NCBI GenBank assembly: GCA_020850315.1
Contig: JADZEY010000091.1
Span: 1 to 55,310, forward strand
Origin: Armatimonadota bacterium
GTDB lineage: Bacteria > Bacteroidota > Ignavibacteria > OLB7
Direction of reading: 5' to 3'
Length of the DNA: 55,310 nucleotides
Notes under the pieces: model-generated
What the model saw: the letters and a program-made list of their open reading frames with translations, nothing else
Told to the model about the DNA's origin: nothing
Database searches by the model: none
Part shown: piece by piece, positions 51,891 through 55,310 of the stretch
How the letters are laid out: each line of letters starts with the position of its first letter
Numbering within the stretch: position 1 is the first letter of the stretch
Translations under genes and position numbers: made by a program

Positions 51891-52487
51891 ATGAATCTAC
51901 ATAACCGATACTCCATGTTCGTTGCGGGGCTGCTGCTGGTAGCGGTTGCTGCTGCGTGCAATCAACCAAGCAACGATCCCGGCGGAAGAGAGTCGGGTCA
52001 TTCCCCGGGCACCGCTACCGAAATTGAAGCGGATGAAATTGTGGAAATGTTGACCGAGGGGGCAAAGCTCTACTGGGGCATTAACGCGCTTCGCACCTCC
52101 GAAACCACAACGCTGAACGGAACGCGGATGGTGGGGCTTGATCCGGCGGCACTGCCGTCGCTGGAAGCCTTTCGCCAACGGTTTGCGGGGCTGTTCACCG
52201 AACACGCAGTCGGCTTGCTGATTGCTGATCTGGGGGTGAAAGAATCTGGAGGGAAATTGTGGATACCCGCTGCCGACCCCGACGATATCAGCGTCTATGA
52301 AGATGCCGATGTCACGCAGTCGGTTCCCAACGGCGATACAGTGATGGTAACGGTTGACGTGCCACTGGGAGATTCAGGGCAAAGCGACCTGCGCGGCGTT
52401 CGGCTGGTGCGCAAAGCCGGCGATTGGCGGATTGACAACAACCCATTTAGCGATGTGGAAGAGGAGGGGGAGAGCGAGGGGAGCTAA
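51891..52487 (+). CDS. Lipoprotein, unknown function
   Basis: This 198-residue protein has a lipoprotein signal with lipobox VAAAC at Cys 23. A short Gly/Ser/Asn-rich linker follows, then an alpha/beta domain containing EIVEMLTEGAKLYWGINALR and, near the end, VRLVRKAGDWRIDNNPF, the kind of strand pair seen in NTF2-like or DUF4878-type folds. The family cannot be fixed by eye. It ends in an acidic tail (DVEEEGESEGS). ATG 51891 is used because it gives the signal. It is convergent with the zinc-ribbon gene. Confidence 0.7.
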   Translation: MNLHNRYSMFVAGLLLVAVAAACNQPSNDPGGRESGHSPGTATEIEADEIVEMLTEGAKLYWGINALRTSETTTLNGTRMVGLDPAALPSLEAFRQRFAGLFTEHAVGLLIADLGVKESGGKLWIPAADPDDISVYEDADVTQSVPNGDTVMVTVDVPLGDSGQSDLRGVRLVRKAGDWRIDNNPFSDVEEEGESEGS

Positions 52488-52523
52488 TCCGCATGGCGTA
52501 CTCACCCATCCCCCTTGTCAGCC

Positions 52524-52754
52524 TCACTTTTTCTCAGGAATCACCGGAAGCTCGGCTCCGCAACAGGTGCAGAAAAAGGCAACCGGATGGCGCACCGCAG
52601 CACCACAGGTCGGACAGCGATTGCCCATTGCCGCACCGCAGCAAGCACAGAAACCATCGTCATCGTAACCAAAAGCATTGCAGCTTGGGCAGCGAACTGC
52701 CTGGGACAGTTGTGAGTGTTGGCGCGAAGGGTTCACGGTCTGTTCGATAAGCAT
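52524..52754 (-). CDS. Small double zinc-ribbon protein
   Basis: A 76-residue protein holding four CxxC pairs: RCPSCNAFG, FCACCGAAM, RCPTCGAAV and FCTCCGAEL. They give two tandem zinc ribbons of the DZANK/zinc-ribbon type. The first 20 residues are polar and lack a membrane segment. It may bind nucleic acid or protein; no target is known. ATG 52754 is chosen over 52784 because the upstream residues are hydrophobic and unlike the family. It is divergent from ptsI. Confidence 0.75.
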   Translation of the reverse strand: MLIEQTVNPSRQHSQLSQAVRCPSCNAFGYDDDGFCACCGAAMGNRCPTCGAAVRHPVAFFCTCCGAELPVIPEKK

Positions 52755-52932
52755 GAAGCAGGAAATGATTGAGTCTGCAAACAATCTACCCCCCAGCGAT
52801 TACATTTTTTGCGGCTGACGATGACACTACCGCATCACCCACCGCTGTTTGCCACCATCTTCCCCCAAAAAACTTCTTCTGCTGCCGTGCTACTGCTTTG
52901 TGGTTCCCCCGTTCGGCAGTAGTTTCCTTCCC

Positions 52933-54729
52933 GTGCAATCCAATAGCGACCAAATCACTCACCGCTCAACCACGTATTCCAGCGCAGTTGGCAACGACGC
53001 GCCCGTTGTGTTCGATGGCATTCCTGCATCGCCAGGCATTGCCATGGGGGTTGTTCATCTGCTCTCATCGGCGGTCAACTCTGCAGTAGAGGAGCAGAGG
53101 ATTCAGGAATTTGAGATTGAGATTGAGATTGCACGATTCCAGGCGGCGGTGCAGGCTGCCGACGACACGTTATCCCAGATTGAAGCAATGGCGCGCGAGC
53201 AGGTTCACGACCGCGCCGAAATCTTCGAAGGGCTGCGGATGATGCTGCATGACCCCGCGCTGCATGATTCGATTTGCGGTTGCATTCGCTTGCGGCGGAT
53301 GCCGGCACTGGGGGCTATTCGGGGGGAGATGGCCGCGCTTGCTGCACAATTTTCCGCAAGCCCGAACCTCACCATCCGCTCCCGTGCTGAGGATATTCAC
53401 TCCTTGCAAGAACATCTGATAGCTGCGTTGCGGAATGCGCCAACGGCACATCCGCTGCACAACGGCGCGGTGCTTGCTGTGGAAACCCTATCCCCCGGTG
53501 ATACCGTGCTTCATGCCCGTGGCGGGGTTAGCGGGTTTGTGTTGGAAGCGGGGGGGATTAACTCCCATGCGGCAATCCTTGCGCGGGCGTTCGAGCTTCC
53601 GATGGTGGTGGGGGTCCGCGATCTGTTTACCCGGCTTCAGCCTGGATGCCGAGTGATTGTGGATGGATACGTGGGCCGAGTGATTATCAACCCGGATCAA
53701 ACCGCACTTCAGCACTATCAACTCCGGAAGGAATCTCTAGAATCACAACGGCAACGCTACCGCCAGATACGGGACCTTCCCGCCGAAACCCGCGATGCCG
53801 AACGGGTAATCCTGACCGCAAACCTAGACCTGATGGAAGAGGTGGAAGGGGCATTAGAAAATGGTGCGGAAGAAATTGGACTGATGCGAACCGAATATCT
53901 GGCAATGCACCGCGTGGCCGAGATCAGCGTGGAAGAGCAAACCCACGCCTACCGCAAAATTGCCGAGCGTGCCTACCCGATGACCGTCAACTTCCGCCTG
54001 TTCGACATCGGCAGCGATAAACTTCTGGGCAACGCCTGGAGCAGCGATAGCTCACCATTGGGAATGCGTGGAATGCGATTGCTGATGGCACATCAGGAGA
54101 TACTGCACCGCCAGCTGGAATCGCTGCTGCGCGCAAGTGAGATGAAGAACATCAGAGTGATGCTGCCGATGGTGGGAAGCATCGAAGATATCCGGGGGGT
54201 GAAGCGGATGATTGCTGAAATCAAGCAGCAACTGCTTGCCAAACGGGTTCCGTTTGATGACTACTTGCCGGTGGGGGCAATGATTGAAACACCCGCCGCC
54301 GCCTTGATTGCCGAAACACTTGCCAGCGAATGCGCTTTTCTGAGCATCGGAACCAACGACCTTGCCCAGTACACCGTTGCGGTTGACCGCGCCAACGAAT
54401 CGGTGGCCGCTTGGTACGACGAGTTCCACCCGGCGGTGCTGCAGTTGATCCGCACCAGCATCCTTGCCGCGCATCGGGTTGGGGTGCCAATCACACTCTG
54501 CGGCGAGATGGCTGGGTTGCCCCTTGCCACCGGATTGTTGGTTGGGCTTGGGTTGCGCCGTTTTTCCGTTGCGCCGCCACAGCTTGGGCCGCTGAAAATG
54601 CGGATCCGCTCCCTTTCCGCTGCCGAATCACGCGCGTGGGCCCGCGCCGCGCTTCGTATGCCAGGCCCCGGCGAAGTTCGCGCCTACCTTCGCTCCTGCA
54701 TGGACGGGGGGGATTCGGAAGTGAATTAG
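52933..54729 (+). CDS. ptsI: Phosphoenolpyruvate-protein phosphotransferase (PTS enzyme I)
   Basis: Enzyme I takes phosphate from PEP and passes it to HPr. GGINSHAAILARAFELP contains the phosphorylated His, at residue 212 from GTG 52933. The PEP-binding barrel has LMRTEYL near 325, GMRGMRLLM near 405, PMVGSIEDI near 440, and SIGTNDLAQYTVAVDRAN near 500 and CGEMAG near 545. From GTG 53008 the protein would have 573 residues and the His at 187, like the E. coli enzyme (575, His189), so that start is equally good; TTG 52849 is possible. No HPr, EIIA or sugar permease gene is nearby. Confidence 0.93.
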   Translation: MQSNSDQITHRSTTYSSAVGNDAPVVFDGIPASPGIAMGVVHLLSSAVNSAVEEQRIQEFEIEIEIARFQAAVQAADDTLSQIEAMAREQVHDRAEIFEGLRMMLHDPALHDSICGCIRLRRMPALGAIRGEMAALAAQFSASPNLTIRSRAEDIHSLQEHLIAALRNAPTAHPLHNGAVLAVETLSPGDTVLHARGGVSGFVLEAGGINSHAAILARAFELPMVVGVRDLFTRLQPGCRVIVDGYVGRVIINPDQTALQHYQLRKESLESQRQRYRQIRDLPAETRDAERVILTANLDLMEEVEGALENGAEEIGLMRTEYLAMHRVAEISVEEQTHAYRKIAERAYPMTVNFRLFDIGSDKLLGNAWSSDSSPLGMRGMRLLMAHQEILHRQLESLLRASEMKNIRVMLPMVGSIEDIRGVKRMIAEIKQQLLAKRVPFDDYLPVGAMIETPAAALIAETLASECAFLSIGTNDLAQYTVAVDRANESVAAWYDEFHPAVLQLIRTSILAAHRVGVPITLCGEMAGLPLATGLLVGLGLRRFSVAPPQLGPLKMRIRSLSAAESRAWARAALRMPGPGEVRAYLRSCMDGGDSEVN

Positions 54730-54781
54730 GGGTGAGGGGTGAGAGGAGTCCTACGGATAATCTGAACAAACAAGCAGACTA

Positions 54782-54820
54782 AACGCACTGCGGTTTATCT
54801 GAGATAAATGCAATGCGTTA
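54782..54820. repeat. Inverted repeat after ptsI
   Basis: AACGCACTGCGGTTTATCT (54782-54800) and AGATAAATGCAATGCGTT (54802-54819) are inverted copies with three differences, with one base between them. There is no T-run. It may be a terminator, an operator, or a boundary of the AT-rich insert that follows. Confidence 0.55.
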
Positions 54821-54839
54821 ATGCAGGTGGTGGCGGTAA

Positions 54840-54908
54840 TTATCCGACGACAGTGCTTCATTGAAAGAAGAGCAAAAACAGATGACAATTCTAACTGCAT
54901 TTGAGTGA
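54840..54908 (+). pseudogene. Remnant of an upstream reading frame, overlapping the endonuclease start
   Basis: A 22-codon frame (LSDDSASLKEEQKQMTILTA then FE) follows a TAA at 54837 and ends in TGA at 54906-54908, overlapping the next ATG as TGATG. Coupling of this kind is seen between restriction and modification genes. The piece is too short to name and has no start codon before the ATG at 54882. It could be the tail of a lost gene, or chance. Confidence 0.3.
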
Positions 54909-55310
54909 TGAATTTGAAAGATAAAAGCCAATACAAATCTGACTTTAAAAAAGAGCTTGACAAGTTTGCTGACAAGCTTGAAAAATACGTTTCTACCGAT
55001 AATGGCGATTGGGCTGTAAAGGGGTTTATTGACGTTTATAAGAATATCTACACGATTTCCTCCGACACTAAAATCGTTTCAAAAATCCTTGAAATACACA
55101 TCTTCCCACAGATATTGCAATTTGCGGAAAGTATTGGCTATAACATCATTCTTGCTGAGAAGCAAAATTGGTATCCTGATCTGACTTTTGTTAAAAAAGG
55201 CAATGAAGAAGTAAAATTTGCTCTCGACATTAAAACCACTTTCAGAAGAAATGATAAAACGGCAGGCTTTACGCTCGGTAGCCACGGTGGCTATTTCAAA
55301 GAGAGAGATA
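54908..55310 (+). CDS. EcoRV-family type II restriction endonuclease (5' part)
   Basis: The frame runs off the window's right edge after 134 codons. It begins MNLKDKSQYKSDFKKELDKF. Residues about 52-61 (ISSDTKIVSK) and 84-110 read like EcoRV: SDTKVLS, then HYPDFTL and IAIDIKTT there, against WYPDLTF and FALDIKTTF here. The PD...DIK catalytic residues are present (Asp near 94, Asp and Lys near 108-110). FTLGSHGGYF follows, like FTLGGYTSF in EcoRV. EcoRV cuts GATATC; this enzyme's site cannot be told by eye. The gene is AT-rich (55021-55080 has 22 G+C of 60; inside ptsI 54601-54660 has 43 of 60). A partner methyltransferase should lie nearby, probably downstream. Confidence 0.85.
   Translation, partial: MNLKDKSQYKSDFKKELDKFADKLEKYVSTDNGDWAVKGFIDVYKNIYTISSDTKIVSKILEIHIFPQILQFAESIGYNIILAEKQNWYPDLTFVKKGNEEVKFALDIKTTFRRNDKTAGFTLGSHGGYFKERD

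Overview
The window looks like chromosome from a Bacteroidota/Chlorobiota-type bacterium, possibly close to the Kapabacteria/Ignavibacteria. This is inferred, not proven. The grounds are six proteins with type IX secretion (T9SS) C-terminal sorting domains, Bacteroidetes-style promoters (a TTG-like -33 box, 19 nt, then TANNTTTG), an archaeal/eukaryotic-type prolyl-tRNA synthetase, DUF3160, DUF1800/DUF1501 and SBBP-repeat proteins, and few strong Shine-Dalgarno sites. Most of the window is GC-rich. Both ends are AT-rich and look acquired.

Left end (1-4.6 kb): the tail of an IS630-type transposase, a small cysteine-rich secreted protein and a Ycf48-like T9SS protein whose body is AT-rich while its sorting domain has host composition, then a DUF3078-like outer-membrane protein. 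4.6-9 kb: DedA membrane protein, ribosomal protein L28, the tRNA t6A enzyme TsaC/Sua5 and a secreted DUF885 protein. 9-16 kb: a two-domain OmpA-family protein overlapping by 4 nt a giant SBBP/HYDIN-like T9SS cargo protein. 16-31 kb, all on the minus strand: a thioredoxin-fold protein, a BNR/Ycf48-type T9SS protein, a SpoIIE phosphatase, a Fic protein behind proS, and a pair made of a PKD-type T9SS surface protein and an AAA-TPR-SARP regulator.

31-41 kb: tRNA-Asn with clear promoter and terminator, gatB, a lipoprotein, two tandem paralogous outer-membrane proteins, speA, a THUMP-domain RNA methyltransferase, cyclophilin and FKBP prolyl isomerases, and a sigma factor. 41-55 kb: the DUF1800/DUF1501 pair, a quinol-type nitric oxide reductase, class I aldolase, a lamin-tail-like lipoprotein, a DUF3160 T9SS protein, another lipoprotein, a double zinc ribbon and PTS enzyme I. 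The window ends inside an AT-rich gene that reads as an EcoRV-family restriction endonuclease.

The genes do not form one pathway. They combine housekeeping (L28, ProS, GatB, TsaC, tRNA-Asn), cell-surface T9SS cargo and envelope proteins, NO detoxification or respiration, and a newly acquired restriction gene. The most unusual non-coding feature is a set of heptanucleotide repeat arrays that in four places start exactly at the stop codon of the adjacent gene.
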